Assembly: GCF_001038505.1 (NCBI RefSeq)
Contig: NZ_LDPY01000001.1
Span: 620,001 to 684,000, forward strand
From: Puniceibacterium sp. IMCC21224
GTDB lineage: Bacteria > Pseudomonadota > Alphaproteobacteria > Rhodobacterales > Rhodobacteraceae
Length of the DNA stretch: 64,000 bases
Reading direction: 5' to 3'
Part shown: in pieces, positions 53,703-64,000 of the stretch
Position numbering within the stretch: the stretch's first letter is position 1
Layout: the number at the start of each line of letters is the position of its first letter
Position numbers and translations under genes: made by a program
The notes under the pieces: generated by a model
Told to the model about the DNA's origin: nothing
Databases searched by the model: none
Seen by the model: the letters and a program-made list of their open reading frames with translations, nothing else

Positions 53703-54107
53703 TCAGACCTGTTCCAGTTCGACCAGGCATCCGTTGAAATCTTTTGGGTGCAAGAACAGCACAGGCTTGCCGTGCGCGCCGATTTTTGGCTCTCCTGATC
53801 CCAAAACGCGGGCGCCGGTCGTCACAAGATGATCGCGCGCGGCCAGAATGTCATCGACCTCATAGCAGATATGGTGGATGCCGCCCGACGGATTCTTGTC
53901 GAGGAAGCCTTTGATCGGGCTGTCTTCTCCTAGCGGGTAGAGCAGTTCGATTTTGGTGTTGGGCAGTTCGATAAAGATGACGGTAACGCCGTGGTCGGGC
54001 TCGTCCTGTGGGGCGCCCACCGTCGCGCCCAATGCGTTTCGATATTGTGCGGCCGCTGCGTCCAGATCCGGTACAGCGATGGCGACATGGTTAAGACGGC
54101 CGATCAT
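53703..54107 (-). CDS. mce: Methylmalonyl-CoA epimerase
   Basis: The protein has 134 residues with GGAGGA upstream of ATG 54107. It is a glyoxalase/VOC fold: GRLNHVAIAVPDLDAAAAQY has the first metal His, GGIHHICYEVDDI the second, and CLVELEQV the Glu at the end. It interconverts (R)- and (S)-methylmalonyl-CoA in propionyl-CoA use. The mutase genes are not in this window. Confidence 0.94.
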   Translation of the reverse strand: MIGRLNHVAIAVPDLDAAAAQYRNALGATVGAPQDEPDHGVTVIFIELPNTKIELLYPLGEDSPIKGFLDKNPSGGIHHICYEVDDILAARDHLVTTGARVLGSGEPKIGAHGKPVLFLHPKDFNGCLVELEQV

Positions 54108-54240
54108 AGATGTGTCCTCCGCAGAACATGATTTGCCCGGTTATGGCCCCGCAGGACGACAAGGGGCAAGTGTCCGATGTGGATTAACGGTCTGTTAGCG
54201 TTGATATCACATCCTCGGTTTACCAGAATCGGAGGGCGCA

Positions 54241-54957
54241 ATGGACGATACGGACCAATTCGGAGTCACGCAAAAACCAACCGCGATTCGACCGCTGCTT
54301 GGGCTGACGGTTCTTGTAGTCGAAGACAGCCGGTTCGCCTGCGATGCCATGCGGCTTTTGTGTCTGCGGGGCGGTGCGCGGATTCGGCGTGCCGATTGTC
54401 TTAGATCCGCGCGGCGTCACCTACAGGTCTACCGACCATCCGTGGTCATTGTCGACATGGGGCTGCCTGACGGACCCGGGGAAGATCTGATAGCAGAACT
54501 CGCTGTCTTGTCGCCGCGTGTTTCGGTTCTGCTGGCGACGAGTGGCGATGAATTCGCCGAAGGCAGGGCCATGGCGGCAGGTGCCGACGGCTTTCTGGCC
54601 AAGCCGATTTCCAGTGTCTACGCGTTTCAACATGCGATCATTTCGCAATTGCCTGCGGCGCGCCGCCCGCGTGGTCCCCGCGCCGTTCACGAGGAATCGG
54701 TAACGGCCGATCCGATCGCGTTTCGGGACGACATGGTTCATGCTGCGGATGTGCTTGTCGCCGATGCGGATGACTGGACATTGTCCTACGCGGCCCAATT
54801 CCTGTACGGGGTCGCCCGCAGTGCGGGAGATGGTCCGCTGGCCTCTGCGGCGCAATCCCTGAGCGAAGCATGCGCTACCGGAGACCATGTCGGATCCACG
54901 GTCTCGCGCTTGTCGATGATGGTTCAAGACCGGCTGGCAGAGCGAATGGCGATCTGA
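54241..54957 (+). CDS. Response regulator with helical C-terminal domain
   Basis: The protein has 238 residues; GGAGG precedes ATG 54241. The receiver domain (about 22-140) has the acidic pair VVEDSRF, phospho-acceptor Asp in VVIVDMGLPDGPGED, LLATSGDE and the lysine in GFLAKPIS. The last 90 residues are helical (LSYAAQFLYGVARSAGDG; STVSRLSMMVQDRLAERM) and resemble a four-helix Hpt bundle, but without the usual HxLKG histidine motif. There is no DNA-binding domain and no kinase nearby. It probably signals through protein contact. Confidence 0.8.
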   Translation: MDDTDQFGVTQKPTAIRPLLGLTVLVVEDSRFACDAMRLLCLRGGARIRRADCLRSARRHLQVYRPSVVIVDMGLPDGPGEDLIAELAVLSPRVSVLLATSGDEFAEGRAMAAGADGFLAKPISSVYAFQHAIISQLPAARRPRGPRAVHEESVTADPIAFRDDMVHAADVLVADADDWTLSYAAQFLYGVARSAGDGPLASAAQSLSEACATGDHVGSTVSRLSMMVQDRLAERMAI

Positions 54958-54973
54958 GGGGGCCGACACCAGG

Positions 54974-56212
54974 TCACAACAGCAGCCGCGGATCGGTGCC
55001 AAGGTCGAGACCGGGAAAGACCACATTTTCGATCAGGCCGGTGTCCAACCCGTAAAGTGAACGCAGAATCCATCCCGCATGGGCCCGCACATCGCGTGTC
55101 GGCATAAGGTCGCGCCGGTCATACAGATCGGCTTCGCTCAGGCCCGGCCAATCGGACACAACCCGCCCGCCGCGCACCGCACCGCCAGCGAGGATCATCA
55201 GCCCGCCGGTGCCGTGGTCGGTGCCCTGTGTTCCGTTCAGCCGTGCAGTGCGGCCGAACTCGGTCATCGCCATGACTGTCGTGCGGTTCCAGACCGAATC
55301 CCCCAGTCCCTCCTTTAGGTCGAGGATCGTCCGGGCCAGACGGTCCAACGCCTTGCCCAGATTCCTGGCCTGTTGCTCGTGTGTGTCCCAGCCATTGATG
55401 GAAAAGGTCGCGATTCGCGAGTCACCGCGCAGCCTGTCTGCGGCAAAGCTGGCAATTCGGGTTTCGGCATTGCCCTTGCGGGCATTTTGCCTGTCTTCTG
55501 CGACCATCGACATCATCTGATCAAAGCCGCCCGGCGCGGCCACAGCATCGCCGTCGCTTTCAGCGAGGGCCAGAGCTTGCGTCATGGCTGCGGCGAATGC
55601 CGGATCGTCCTGCATCACCCGCCGGGCCAGCCTGACGGCCTGAGGGGTCAGCGCCAGATCCGCTTCGGGCGACCAGCGGGACACTGGCGCCGGGCCATCT
55701 ATTACGGCCATATTCTCTTGACCGATGGCATAGGCGGTTTCGGAATGCAGACCGGGATAATGCTGTAGCAGACGGTTAAGCCAACCGTCGCGGCTCAGCC
55801 CCCCGCTTAGATCGGGTATTCCCGCCTCAAGCAGATCCTGCCCGTCGAAATGGCTGCGCTTGTCGCGATAGGGGGTCGAGACCGCATGAACAAAGCCAAG
55901 CTGCCCCTGTCGCCACATCGGCAGTAGGGGGCCAAGCGCCGGATGCAGGGCGAAATATCCGTCCAGATCAATCGGTCCGTCCGCCGTGCCGGGGCGCGGA
56001 CCACCCCGAAGCGCGGCAAAGGCCGGGTCGCCGTAGGGCTGCACCACATCCAGCCCGTCCATCCCGCCGCGCAGGATGATCACCACCAGCCGGTTGTCCC
56101 CCGGTGCGGCAGCAAAACTGACCGGGGTCATCAGCGGGCTGGCCGCAAGCGAGCATCCAACAAGCGCAGAGCGCGACAGGAAACCGCGACGGCTCAGGGT
56201 TTTCGACACCAT
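54974..56212 (-). CDS. DUF1501 protein, Tat-exported
   Basis: The protein has 412 residues. A twin-arginine signal (SRRGFLSRSALVGCSLA) is followed by the DUF1501 start VIILRGGMDGLDVVQPYGD. The alkaline-phosphatase-like fold is indicated by RSHFDGQDLLEAG, WDTHEQQARNLG and MTEFGRTARLNGTQGTDHGTGG, which carry putative metal ligands. It starts 5 bp after the DUF1800 stop, and the two families occur together in many bacteria. Activity is unknown; periplasmic location is expected. Confidence 0.9.
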   Translation of the reverse strand: MVSKTLSRRGFLSRSALVGCSLAASPLMTPVSFAAAPGDNRLVVIILRGGMDGLDVVQPYGDPAFAALRGGPRPGTADGPIDLDGYFALHPALGPLLPMWRQGQLGFVHAVSTPYRDKRSHFDGQDLLEAGIPDLSGGLSRDGWLNRLLQHYPGLHSETAYAIGQENMAVIDGPAPVSRWSPEADLALTPQAVRLARRVMQDDPAFAAAMTQALALAESDGDAVAAPGGFDQMMSMVAEDRQNARKGNAETRIASFAADRLRGDSRIATFSINGWDTHEQQARNLGKALDRLARTILDLKEGLGDSVWNRTTVMAMTEFGRTARLNGTQGTDHGTGGLMILAGGAVRGGRVVSDWPGLSEADLYDRRDLMPTRDVRAHAGWILRSLYGLDTGLIENVVFPGLDLGTDPRLLL

Positions 56213-56217
56213 GGCTT

Positions 56218-57603
56218 TTACATCCTCTGAAACGCGGGCGAGGCAAGGATGATCCCGACCCCGTCTGACCGGCTTTCTGCCGCGCTGGCTGCGAATTGCA
56301 CGGTCGGAGTCGCCCGTGGACCCAGCGCAGTTTCAACAAAATCGCGCGGATCGGGCAGATCCGGTCGCAGCATCTGCGGCACAGTCACGGCCCATTGCAG
56401 CCGCGCGGCCAACCCTTGGGGCGTGATCCAGGCGGCGTCATCTTCATCCAGCCCGTCCGGGCCGTCGGGCAGTTCCCAGGTCTGGCCCATCAGTCCCAAG
56501 GGGCGGATCAGCTGCTCCAGCATCCTGCGGCGCGTCCAGTCATCAAACCGATTGGGCGGAACCGCCAGGGCCCGCATTGTTGAGCCGATGAAATCCATCG
56601 GCTGTTTCACATTCGACTGATCCGTTTGCATACTGGCTGGATGACGCAGCATTTCCCCGTAAACAGCGCGCAAATCACCACGCGTTTCAACGAATCTCTG
56701 CTCCAGCGCCGCCACAAGGTCCGCATCAGGACTGTCTGAGACAAAATGCATCGCCAGCTTTCCCGCAATGTGCCGTGCCGTTGCGGGATGCCGCGCAAGG
56801 TCGCGCAACGCGGCCTCGATGTCGTTTCGGATAGTGTCCCCGCCGCCATAGGTCCGACCCAGCACGGTTTCCGCGCCCGGTTCGGCGAAATCCTCGCGAA
56901 ACTGTATGCCGGTGCGGGGGTGCAGTGTCACGCCGGTGAACAGCTTGGCCAACTCGCGCACATCGGTCTGGGTATAGGGGCCGTTGACGCCCAACGTGTG
57001 CAGTTCCATCACCTCGCGGGCGAGGTTTTCATTCAGTCCGCGGGCGGTCTTGCCCTTGGCCGCATGGGGGCTGTTCGGGCCGACCGATCGCCGCTGATCG
57101 AGGTAATATACCATCAACGGGTGCATCACCGTCGCGATCAACAGATCTTCGAACAGGCCGCTCATGTGGGGGCGTATTGCCGATTCGATATAGGGGGACG
57201 TGCCGGCCCGCCGCACCCCGGTCTTGCCGCTTGCCGTGAAATGGTCGGCCCAAAAAAACGCCAGCCGTTCGCGAAAGGGCTGCGGGCTCCAGGTGCGGCG
57301 CATCAGGTGCTGGCCAAACCAACGGACCTGATCGCTGATCGACTGCTGCCTGGTTGCCTCTTGTGCATCGGTGGCGGCCTGCTCTTTGTCGGTGCCGCGC
57401 GCGTCGCGGCGGGCCTGGGCCTGCGTGTCAAACGTGAACAGCCGGTGTTGAAACTGCGGGAACGGCTCAATTTCAAAGCGCTGGGCAGCCTTGTCCGGGC
57501 CATCCAACGTATCGAGAAGTGCCTCGGGCGATTGCGCAGGTGCCAAGCCGGGCGACAGACCGCAGCCGAACCGTATATCTGCAAGTATGGGATCAAAGCG
57601 CAC
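56218..57603 (-). CDS. DUF1800 protein
   Basis: The protein has 461 residues, starting at GTG 57603 with AGGAGG upstream. It is mostly helical; typical segments are RFGCGLSPGLAP at the start, FWADHFTASGKTGVRR, ENLAREVMELHTLGVNGPYTQ and ELAKLFTGVTLHPRTG. It is paired with DUF1501. No signal peptide is evident. The pair's job is unknown; co-export or a link to cell-surface polymers has been suggested only by neighbourhood. Confidence 0.9.
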   Translation of the reverse strand: MRFDPILADIRFGCGLSPGLAPAQSPEALLDTLDGPDKAAQRFEIEPFPQFQHRLFTFDTQAQARRDARGTDKEQAATDAQEATRQQSISDQVRWFGQHLMRRTWSPQPFRERLAFFWADHFTASGKTGVRRAGTSPYIESAIRPHMSGLFEDLLIATVMHPLMVYYLDQRRSVGPNSPHAAKGKTARGLNENLAREVMELHTLGVNGPYTQTDVRELAKLFTGVTLHPRTGIQFREDFAEPGAETVLGRTYGGGDTIRNDIEAALRDLARHPATARHIAGKLAMHFVSDSPDADLVAALEQRFVETRGDLRAVYGEMLRHPASMQTDQSNVKQPMDFIGSTMRALAVPPNRFDDWTRRRMLEQLIRPLGLMGQTWELPDGPDGLDEDDAAWITPQGLAARLQWAVTVPQMLRPDLPDPRDFVETALGPRATPTVQFAASAAESRSDGVGIILASPAFQRM

Positions 57604-57713
57604 GGGCGCTGGCCTCCTGCCATCACGACCTGACTAATATAGGACAGGCCGGGCGGATTTGCATCTGCTCGGCCTGTCCGGTCGTGTATTCGGCAAAAGG
57701 TTGCGGGCCGGTC

Positions 57714-59693
57714 CTAGTCCTGCGGGATCACGCGCAGCGACAATTCCATCAGCTGATCTGGTGTCGGATCAGAGGGGGCGTTCATCATCAGGTCTTCGGC
57801 GCGCTGGTTCATCGGGAACATGATGACTTCGCGGATGTTCGCCTCGTCCGCCAGCAGCATCACGATACGGTCGATGCCCGCAGCACATCCGCCGTGTGGC
57901 GGAGCACCGAACCGGAAGGCGTTGACCATACCGCCAAAGCGCTTGCGCACCTCTTCTTCACCGTAACCGGCAATCTCGAACGCCTTGAACATGATCTCGG
58001 GACGGTGGTTCCGGATTGCGCCGGACACCAGTTCATAGCCGTTGCAGGCCAGGTCATACTGATAGCCCAGCACGTCCAGCGGGTCACCCAGCAGTGCGTC
58101 CATCCCGCCCTGCGGCATGGAGAAGGGGTTGTGTTCAAAGTCAACCTTGCCGCTTTCGGCATCCTTTTCGTAGATCGGGAAATCGACGATCCAGGCAAAG
58201 GCAAAGCGGTTTTTGTCTGTCAGCCCCAGCTCTTCACCGATGGCGGTGCGGGCACGACCTGCGACCGCCTCGAATTGCTTGGGCTTGCCACCCAGGAAGA
58301 AGGCGGCATCACCGACACCAAGGCCAAGCTGCTGGCGGATCGCTTCGGTCCGCTCGGGGCCGATGTTTTTGGCCAGCGGACCGGCGGCTTCCATCGCGCC
58401 AAAAGTTAGATCATTGATTTTCCGAGCTTCATCGATGTCTAGAACGTCGCCCGTTCTCACCAAATTTCCAATCCGGACGAAGGCTGACTGAAACTCAGAA
58501 CTTCCTTCCTTTTCAGCGACCTCAATGAAACTCTGGAGCTTGGCTTCGTCTAATTGTCGACTTTCGATCCAACCGGATAGAACTTCGTGAACCGGATGAG
58601 GGGTACGCTCCCTCCAGAAGATATACCCCATTCCCGGCAAGCCCTCTTTCTGGGCAAAGGCGTTCATGCGGTCACAGAACTTGCGCGACCCGCCTGTCGG
58701 CGCCGGAATTGCGCGGATCTGGGTGCCGTCCTGTTCCAGCAGCTTGGCGAAGATTGCAAAGCCGGAGCCTGCGAAATGTTCGCTGACGACCTGCATCTTG
58801 ATCGGGTTGCGCAGGTCGGGTTTGTCGGTGCCATACCACAGGGCCGCATCGCGATACGAGATTTGCGGCCACTCGTGCGGCGCATCGACGGGGCGGCCGC
58901 CGAACTCTTCAAACACGCCCGCGATCACCGGCGAAATGGTGTCGAACACGTCCTGCTGGGTGACAAACGACATTTCCATGTCGAGTTGGTAGAAATCGGT
59001 GGGCGAGCGGTCGGCGCGGGGGTCTTCGTCGCGGAAACAGGGCGCGATCTGGAAATATTTGTCAAAACCGCTGACCATGATCAGCTGTTTGAACTGCTGC
59101 GGTGCCTGCGGCAGGGCGTAGAATTTGCCCGGATGCAGGCGTGACGGCACCAGAAAATCGCGCGCACCTTCGGGGGACGACGCGGTGATGATCGGCGTCT
59201 GGTATTCGCGGAACCCGTTGCCCCACATCCGTTTGCGGATCGACGACACCACGTCGGACCGCATGGTCATGTTTTTCTGCATCACTTCGCGGCGCAGGTC
59301 GAGATAGCGATAGCGCAGGCGGGTTTCCTCGGGGTATTCCTGGTCCCCAAAGACGATCAGCGGCAGTTCGTCCGCGGCACCCAGCACTTCGATATCGCGG
59401 ACGAAGACTTCAACCTCACCGGTGGGCAGCTTGGGGTTGATCAGGCTTGCGTCGCGGGCCTTGACCTCCCCGTCGATACGGACACAGTATTCCGAGCGGA
59501 CCTTTTCCACGTCTGCAAATGCAGGCGAATCCGGGTCGCACAGCACCTGTGTGATGCCGTAATGGTCGCGCAGGTCGATGAACAGGATGCCGCCGTGATC
59601 GCGGATGCGGTGAACCCATCCCGACAGGCGGACATTGGTGCCCACGTCGGTTTTGGTCAGATCGGCGCAGGAATGGCTGCGATAGGCGTGCAT
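57714..59693 (-). CDS. aspS: Aspartate-tRNA ligase (bacterial type)
   Basis: The protein has 659 residues from ATG 59693 ([20 protein letters not shown]); the eight-residue extension to 59717 is less likely. It has the N-terminal OB anticodon domain, the class II core with motif 2 [19 protein letters not shown], the bacterial GAD insertion, and motif 3 [16 protein letters not shown]. It charges tRNA-Asp. In many alphaproteobacteria this enzyme also misacylates tRNA-Asn for amidation. It is divergent from carB. Confidence 0.97.
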   Translation of the reverse strand: MHAYRSHSCADLTKTDVGTNVRLSGWVHRIRDHGGILFIDLRDHYGITQVLCDPDSPAFADVEKVRSEYCVRIDGEVKARDASLINPKLPTGEVEVFVRDIEVLGAADELPLIVFGDQEYPEETRLRYRYLDLRREVMQKNMTMRSDVVSSIRKRMWGNGFREYQTPIITASSPEGARDFLVPSRLHPGKFYALPQAPQQFKQLIMVSGFDKYFQIAPCFRDEDPRADRSPTDFYQLDMEMSFVTQQDVFDTISPVIAGVFEEFGGRPVDAPHEWPQISYRDAALWYGTDKPDLRNPIKMQVVSEHFAGSGFAIFAKLLEQDGTQIRAIPAPTGGSRKFCDRMNAFAQKEGLPGMGYIFWRERTPHPVHEVLSGWIESRQLDEAKLQSFIEVAEKEGSSEFQSAFVRIGNLVRTGDVLDIDEARKINDLTFGAMEAAGPLAKNIGPERTEAIRQQLGLGVGDAAFFLGGKPKQFEAVAGRARTAIGEELGLTDKNRFAFAWIVDFPIYEKDAESGKVDFEHNPFSMPQGGMDALLGDPLDVLGYQYDLACNGYELVSGAIRNHRPEIMFKAFEIAGYGEEEVRKRFGGMVNAFRFGAPPHGGCAAGIDRIVMLLADEANIREVIMFPMNQRAEDLMMNAPSDPTPDQLMELSLRVIPQD

Positions 59694-59972
59694 GAGTTGA
59701 CCCCTTGGGATGCGCAAAAGTTAGCCGCCGATACACCCGTCATGGCCGTGAAAGTCAAGGGAACTGCCGGTTTCGCGCCTCATATTGATGGAAAAGTGGT
59801 CTTTGTCCGGGCCTGAGCAGCAAGGCGGCGGCGTCAGGTCGGCGCGGTGGCGTGGATGACGCGGCGTCTGGGGGTTGCGCCGACCCCCGCGATGTCTATA
59901 ACCCACGACAATTTGCACCCCGGAGGTTCCTTCCGAGGGTCGATCATCCCTGCCGAATAGATGAGGTCAGCC

Positions 59973-62900
59973 ATGCCCAAACGTACCGATATCAACTCGA
60001 TCATGATCATCGGAGCGGGGCCCATCGTGATCGGGCAGGCCTGCGAATTTGACTATTCCGGTGCTCAGGCATGCAAGGCGCTGCGGGAAGAGGGATACCG
60101 GGTCATTCTGGTCAATTCGAACCCCGCCACGATCATGACCGATCCGGAACTGGCCGATGCCACATATATCGAGCCGATCACCCCCGAGATTGTCGCTAAG
60201 ATCATCGAAAAAGAACGCCCCGACGCGCTGCTGCCAACGATGGGCGGACAGACCGGGCTGAACACCTCGCTCGCTCTCGAAGAGATGGGCGTGCTGGCAA
60301 AATACGGCGTCGAAATGATCGGTGCCAAGCGTGAGGCCATCGAGATGGCCGAGGATCGCAAGTTGTTCCGCGAGGCGATGGACCGGATCGGACTGGAAAA
60401 CCCCAAGGCGTCGATCATCACCGCGCCCAAGTTGCCCAACGGCAAGGCTGACCTGAAAGAAGGTGTGCGGCTGGCGCTGGAAACGCTGGAATATGTCGGC
60501 CTTCCGGCGATCATCCGCCCGGCCTTTACCCTTGGCGGCACAGGCGGAGGCGTTGCGTATAACCGCGAGGATTACGAACACTACTGCCGCACCGGCATGG
60601 ATGCCTCGCCGGTGAACCAGATCCTGGTGGATGAGTCGCTGCTGGGCTGGAAGGAATTCGAGATGGAGGTGGTCCGCGACAAGGCGGACAACGCCATCAT
60701 CGTCTGTGCCATCGAAAACGTCGATCCCATGGGCGTGCACACCGGCGATTCGATCACCGTGGCCCCGGCACTGACCCTGACCGACAAGGAATACCAGATC
60801 ATGCGCAACGGCTCGATCGCCGTTCTGCGCGAAATTGGCGTCGAGACCGGCGGGTCGAACGTGCAGTGGGCGGTGAACCCCGCCGACGGCCGTATGGTTG
60901 TGATCGAGATGAACCCGCGGGTGTCGCGCTCGTCGGCGCTGGCGTCCAAGGCGACGGGGTTTCCTATTGCCAAAATCGCGGCGAAGCTGGCAGTCGGCTA
61001 CACGCTGGACGAGTTGGACAATGACATTACTCAGGTGACGCCCGCCAGTTTCGAGCCGACAATTGACTATGTCGTGACCAAGATCCCGCGCTTTGCGTTT
61101 GAGAAATTCCCCGGTTCCGAACCGCACCTCACCACGGCGATGAAGTCGGTGGGCGAGGCGATGGCGATTGGTCGCACGATCCACGAATCGATGCAAAAGG
61201 CGCTGGCGTCGATGGAGACCGGGTTGACCGGTTTTGATGACATCGAGATCCCCGGCGTGGGGGCCCCGTCCGGTGATGGGGCGTCTGCCGCTGTCAAGGT
61301 CGCGGTGATCAAGGCGCTGTCCAAGCAGACGCCGGACCGGATCCGCGTGATTGCCCAGGCGATGCGTCATGGGCTGACCGATGACGAAATCCATGGCGTG
61401 ACAATGTTCGATCCTTGGTTCCTGGCGCGTATCCGCGAAATTATCGAAGCAGAGGCCGGGGTTATTGCGGCGGGGCTGCCGCAGGATGCCGACGGGCTGC
61501 GGGCGCTCAAGATGATGGGCTTTTCCGACGCGCGGCTGGCCCTGTTGACAGGCTTGCCTGAACAAGCGGTGCGCAAAGCCCGGCAGGACAAGGGAGTCGT
61601 GGCGAGCTTTAAGCGGATCGACACCTGCGCCGCCGAATTCGAAGCGCAGACGCCTTACATGTATTCCACTTATGAAGTGCCGATGATGGGCGAGGCCGAA
61701 TGCGAAGCGCGCCCCTCGGACCGCAAAAAAGTGGTGATCCTTGGCGGCGGGCCCAACCGTATCGGTCAGGGGATCGAGTTCGATTATTGCTGCTGCCACG
61801 CCTGCTTTGCCCTAACCAAGGCAGGATACGAGACCATCATGGTCAACTGCAACCCCGAGACGGTCAGCACCGATTACGACACCTCCGACCGGCTGTACTT
61901 TGAACCGCTGACCTTCGAACACGTGATGGAAATCCTGCGGGTCGAGCAGGATAACGGCACCCTGCATGGCGTGATTGTGCAATTTGGCGGACAGACCCCA
62001 CTGAAGCTGGCTGATGCGTTGGAAGCCGAGGGCATTCCGATCCTTGGCACCACGCCGGACATGATTGACCTGGCCGAAGACCGCGAGCGGTTCCAGGCGC
62101 TGGTGAACATGCTGGGCCTGAAGCAGCCGCACAACGGCATCGCCAGCACGGACGCGCAGGCGCTGGCCATTGCCGAAGGCATCGGCTTCCCGTTGGTGAT
62201 CCGTCCGTCTTATGTTCTGGGTGGCCGCGCGATGGAAATCGTGCGCGACATGGCGCAGCTTGAACGCTACATCCGCGAGGCGGTTGTGGTTTCAGGCGAC
62301 AGCCCCGTTCTGCTGGACAGCTACCTGTCCGGCGCGGTGGAACTGGATGTGGACGCGCTGTGCGACGGCAAGGACGTGCATGTGGCGGGCATCATGCAGC
62401 ATATCGAAGAGGCTGGCGTACATTCGGGCGATTCCGCCTGTTCGCTTCCGCCCTATTCGCTACCAGCCGATATCATTGCCGAGATTGTCACCCAGACACG
62501 CGCGCTGGCGCTGGCGCTGAACGTGGTTGGCCTGATGAACGTGCAGTTCGCCGTTAAGGGCAAAGACATCTATCTGATCGAAGTGAACCCCCGCGCATCG
62601 CGTACCGTACCCTTTGTCGCCAAGGCGACGGATTCGGCCATCGCCGCCATCGCCGCGCGCATCATGGCCGGAGAGCCGCTGTCGAACTTCCCACTTCGCG
62701 CGCCCTATCCCGAAAACGCCGATTACGATTCCGTCTTGCCGCTGGCCGATCCGATGACATTGGCCGACCCGAACATGCCGTGGTTCTCGGTCAAAGAGGC
62801 GGTGCTGCCGTTTGCCCGCTTCCCCGGCGTCGACACCATTCTGGGTCCGGAAATGCGATCAACCGGCGAAGTCATGGGCTGGGACCGGTCGTTTGCCCGC

Positions 62901-63335
62901 GCTTTCCTCAAGGCGCAGATGGGGGCGGGGACCATGCTGCCCGAAGGCGGCACAGTCTTTCTGTCGATCCGCGATGACGACAAGACGCCGCAGATGGCGG
63001 AATGTGCGCAGATCCTGTCCGACCTCGGCTTTCGCATCCTCGCCACAGGCGGCACAGCGGCCTTTGTCAAGGCACAGGGCATCGCCTGCGACGTGGTGAA
63101 AAAGGTCTATGAGGGGCGCCCGAATGTTGTCGACTTGATGAAGGACAGCGGCATCGATTTGGTGATGAACACCACCGAAGGCGCCGCAGCGGTCGAGGAT
63201 TCACGCGAAATCCGTTCAGTCGCTCTGTATGACAAGATCCCCTATTTCACGACGGCTGCAGGGGCGCATGCCGCAGCTTTGGCGATGAAGTCGCGGACCG
63301 AGGGCGAGCTGGTGGTCAAGTCGTTGCAGGGGTAA
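59973..63335 (+). CDS. carB: Carbamoyl-phosphate synthase large subunit
   Basis: The protein has 1,120 residues from ATG 59973 ([20 protein letters not shown]). There are two homologous ATP-grasp halves. The first has [20 protein letters not shown] and [18 protein letters not shown]; the second has [20 protein letters not shown] and [18 protein letters not shown]. The C-terminal MGS-like allosteric domain ([19 protein letters not shown]) binds UMP/ornithine-type effectors in relatives. It makes carbamoyl phosphate for arginine and pyrimidines with the small subunit, encoded elsewhere. Confidence 0.97.
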   Translation: MPKRTDINSIMIIGAGPIVIGQACEFDYSGAQACKALREEGYRVILVNSNPATIMTDPELADATYIEPITPEIVAKIIEKERPDALLPTMGGQTGLNTSLALEEMGVLAKYGVEMIGAKREAIEMAEDRKLFREAMDRIGLENPKASIITAPKLPNGKADLKEGVRLALETLEYVGLPAIIRPAFTLGGTGGGVAYNREDYEHYCRTGMDASPVNQILVDESLLGWKEFEMEVVRDKADNAIIVCAIENVDPMGVHTGDSITVAPALTLTDKEYQIMRNGSIAVLREIGVETGGSNVQWAVNPADGRMVVIEMNPRVSRSSALASKATGFPIAKIAAKLAVGYTLDELDNDITQVTPASFEPTIDYVVTKIPRFAFEKFPGSEPHLTTAMKSVGEAMAIGRTIHESMQKALASMETGLTGFDDIEIPGVGAPSGDGASAAVKVAVIKALSKQTPDRIRVIAQAMRHGLTDDEIHGVTMFDPWFLARIREIIEAEAGVIAAGLPQDADGLRALKMMGFSDARLALLTGLPEQAVRKARQDKGVVASFKRIDTCAAEFEAQTPYMYSTYEVPMMGEAECEARPSDRKKVVILGGGPNRIGQGIEFDYCCCHACFALTKAGYETIMVNCNPETVSTDYDTSDRLYFEPLTFEHVMEILRVEQDNGTLHGVIVQFGGQTPLKLADALEAEGIPILGTTPDMIDLAEDRERFQALVNMLGLKQPHNGIASTDAQALAIAEGIGFPLVIRPSYVLGGRAMEIVRDMAQLERYIREAVVVSGDSPVLLDSYLSGAVELDVDALCDGKDVHVAGIMQHIEEAGVHSGDSACSLPPYSLPADIIAEIVTQTRALALALNVVGLMNVQFAVKGKDIYLIEVNPRASRTVPFVAKATDSAIAAIAARIMAGEPLSNFPLRAPYPENADYDSVLPLADPMTLADPNMPWFSVKEAVLPFARFPGVDTILGPEMRSTGEVMGWDRSFARAFLKAQMGAGTMLPEGGTVFLSIRDDDKTPQMAECAQILSDLGFRILATGGTAAFVKAQGIACDVVKKVYEGRPNVVDLMKDSGIDLVMNTTEGAAAVEDSREIRSVALYDKIPYFTTAAGAHAAALAMKSRTEGELVVKSLQG

Positions 63336-63387
63336 CATAGCCTTCGACCTTGTCGGGCATAGGGCGGCGCTGGGCCGCCCCGGTCGA

Positions 63388-63996
63388 TCAGTTGACCAAC
63401 ACCCGTGCAACAAATCCGCCGTTGCGCCATTGTACCAGCGCCGCCGTAAAGTTCCGGCCCGGCAGACCATCAACGGTGCTGGTGTAATACCCCGCGTCTT
63501 TCAGGCGTTCTTGCACTGCGGCGATGGTCTCGCGGGACCACTGGTCGGCTGCGTCGGTCAGTTGGCCCAGGATTTCACCCCGGTCTTCTGCCGCTCCGCG
63601 AAGCAGCATGTTGGCCGCCCCCTGCGGATCGCGGTCGATGCCGCGCCCCTCGTCCAGTAGAATCGCGGCGGCGAGATACCCCTCGCGTGCGCCATCATGC
63701 GCCGCACGGGTGAAATATTCCAACGCGTCAGCGGGCGCGTCCACCTGTTCGTTCTGCGCCAGAACACCCAGATTGTAGGTCGCCTTGGCCGACCCTTCGG
63801 ACGATGCCCGTTTAAGCAGCGCAATCGCTCCCGCGCTGTCCGCGGCGCCCCCCGTCCCTTCGAGCAGGGAAATCGCCAGGTTGATCATCGCGTCATGGCT
63901 GCCTGCCTCTGCCGCCGTGCGGTACAACGTGATTGCGGCCTGCACATCCATTTCAACGCCGGTTCCTGTCTCGTACAATTGCGCCAGGCTGACCAT
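63388..63996 (-). CDS. Sel1-repeat protein with C-terminal peptidoglycan-binding-like domain, 5' end outside window
   Basis: 202 residues are visible up to an internal Met at 63996; the frame runs on beyond the right edge, so the start is not in the window. It has about four Sel1-type helical repeats (SLAQLYETGTGVEMDVQAAI; LYRTAAEAGSHDAM; YFTRAAHDGAREGYLAAAIL). A C-terminal segment, ETIAAVQERLKDAGYYTSTV, resembles the PG_binding_1 fold. Such proteins sit in the periplasm and assemble envelope complexes. Which one is not readable. Confidence 0.8.
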   Translation of the reverse strand: MVSLAQLYETGTGVEMDVQAAITLYRTAAEAGSHDAMINLAISLLEGTGGAADSAGAIALLKRASSEGSAKATYNLGVLAQNEQVDAPADALEYFTRAAHDGAREGYLAAAILLDEGRGIDRDPQGAANMLLRGAAEDRGEILGQLTDAADQWSRETIAAVQERLKDAGYYTSTVDGLPGRNFTAALVQWRNGGFVARVLVN

Positions 63997-64000
63997 GGCG

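Noticed and set aside
59967..61799. 610-codon open frame opposite carB
   Set aside because: Antisense shadow; composition is that of a complemented coding frame.

Overview
The window comes from an alphaproteobacterium, most likely Rhodobacterales (Roseobacter group). The G+C-rich sequence carries rpsT-dnaA-dnaN-recF and gyrB in one chromosomal block. Typical alphaproteobacterial housekeeping genes surround it (ubiE-ubiB, mutM, mce, aspS, carB), together with several families I know mainly from this group: DUF1467, DUF3305/DUF3306, DUF6494, DUF6505 and an NDUFA9-like protein. All names come from reading the translations; no database search was possible.

Layout. (1) 1-5.9 kb: a four-gene, probably biosynthetic cluster of PLP amino-acid decarboxylase (cut by the left edge), ATP-grasp ligase, C45-type Ntn acyltransferase/hydrolase and class III aminotransferase. 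(2) 5.9-20.1 kb: a respiratory formate dehydrogenase locus. The minus-strand operon runs DUF3305, DUF3306, TorD-like chaperone, small Tat protein, catalytic FdhA, iron-sulfur FdhB, cytochrome b subunit, a WD40-cytochrome c fusion and a 42-residue peptide. A multi-cluster ferredoxin diverges from it. Then come a cytochrome c fused to a remnant of an oxyanion-binding protein, and a plus-strand set of DUF6494, Mrp ATPase, biotin/lipoate-ligase-like protein and DUF6505. (3) 20.1-27.1 kb: a SARP-type regulator, a vanadium-haloperoxidase/PAP2 enzyme with a 13-fold GGQ tail, a subtilisin-like protease without signal peptide, and a second haloperoxidase-like protein whose active-site residues are replaced. 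Both divergent intergenic regions carry an 11-bp-period tandem repeat of TCACGC plus a CGTTAACAT element, so the four genes look like one regulated unit. This is my best candidate for an undescribed system. (4) 27.1-43.7 kb: small exported proteins, catabolic and regulatory genes, ubiquinone and DNA-repair genes, and the dnaA block. Upstream of dnaA, six perfect inverted repeats lie within 161 bp. (5) 43.7-49.5 kb: a degraded patch between gyrB and tRNA-Leu. A complete IS21 element with target duplication splits an unknown gene, whose other end is cut by an IS3-type fragment, itself cut by a second IS3-type element with a rearranged right flank. (6) 49.5-64 kb: ordinary chromosome, ending in a Sel1-repeat protein cut by the right edge.

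How the parts work together. The formate dehydrogenase genes would oxidise periplasmic formate and pass electrons through FdhB and cytochrome b to quinone, with the flanking genes serving assembly, cofactor supply or alternative electron transfer. The dnaA-gyrB block provides replication functions. The haloperoxidase/protease locus probably responds to its own SARP regulator.
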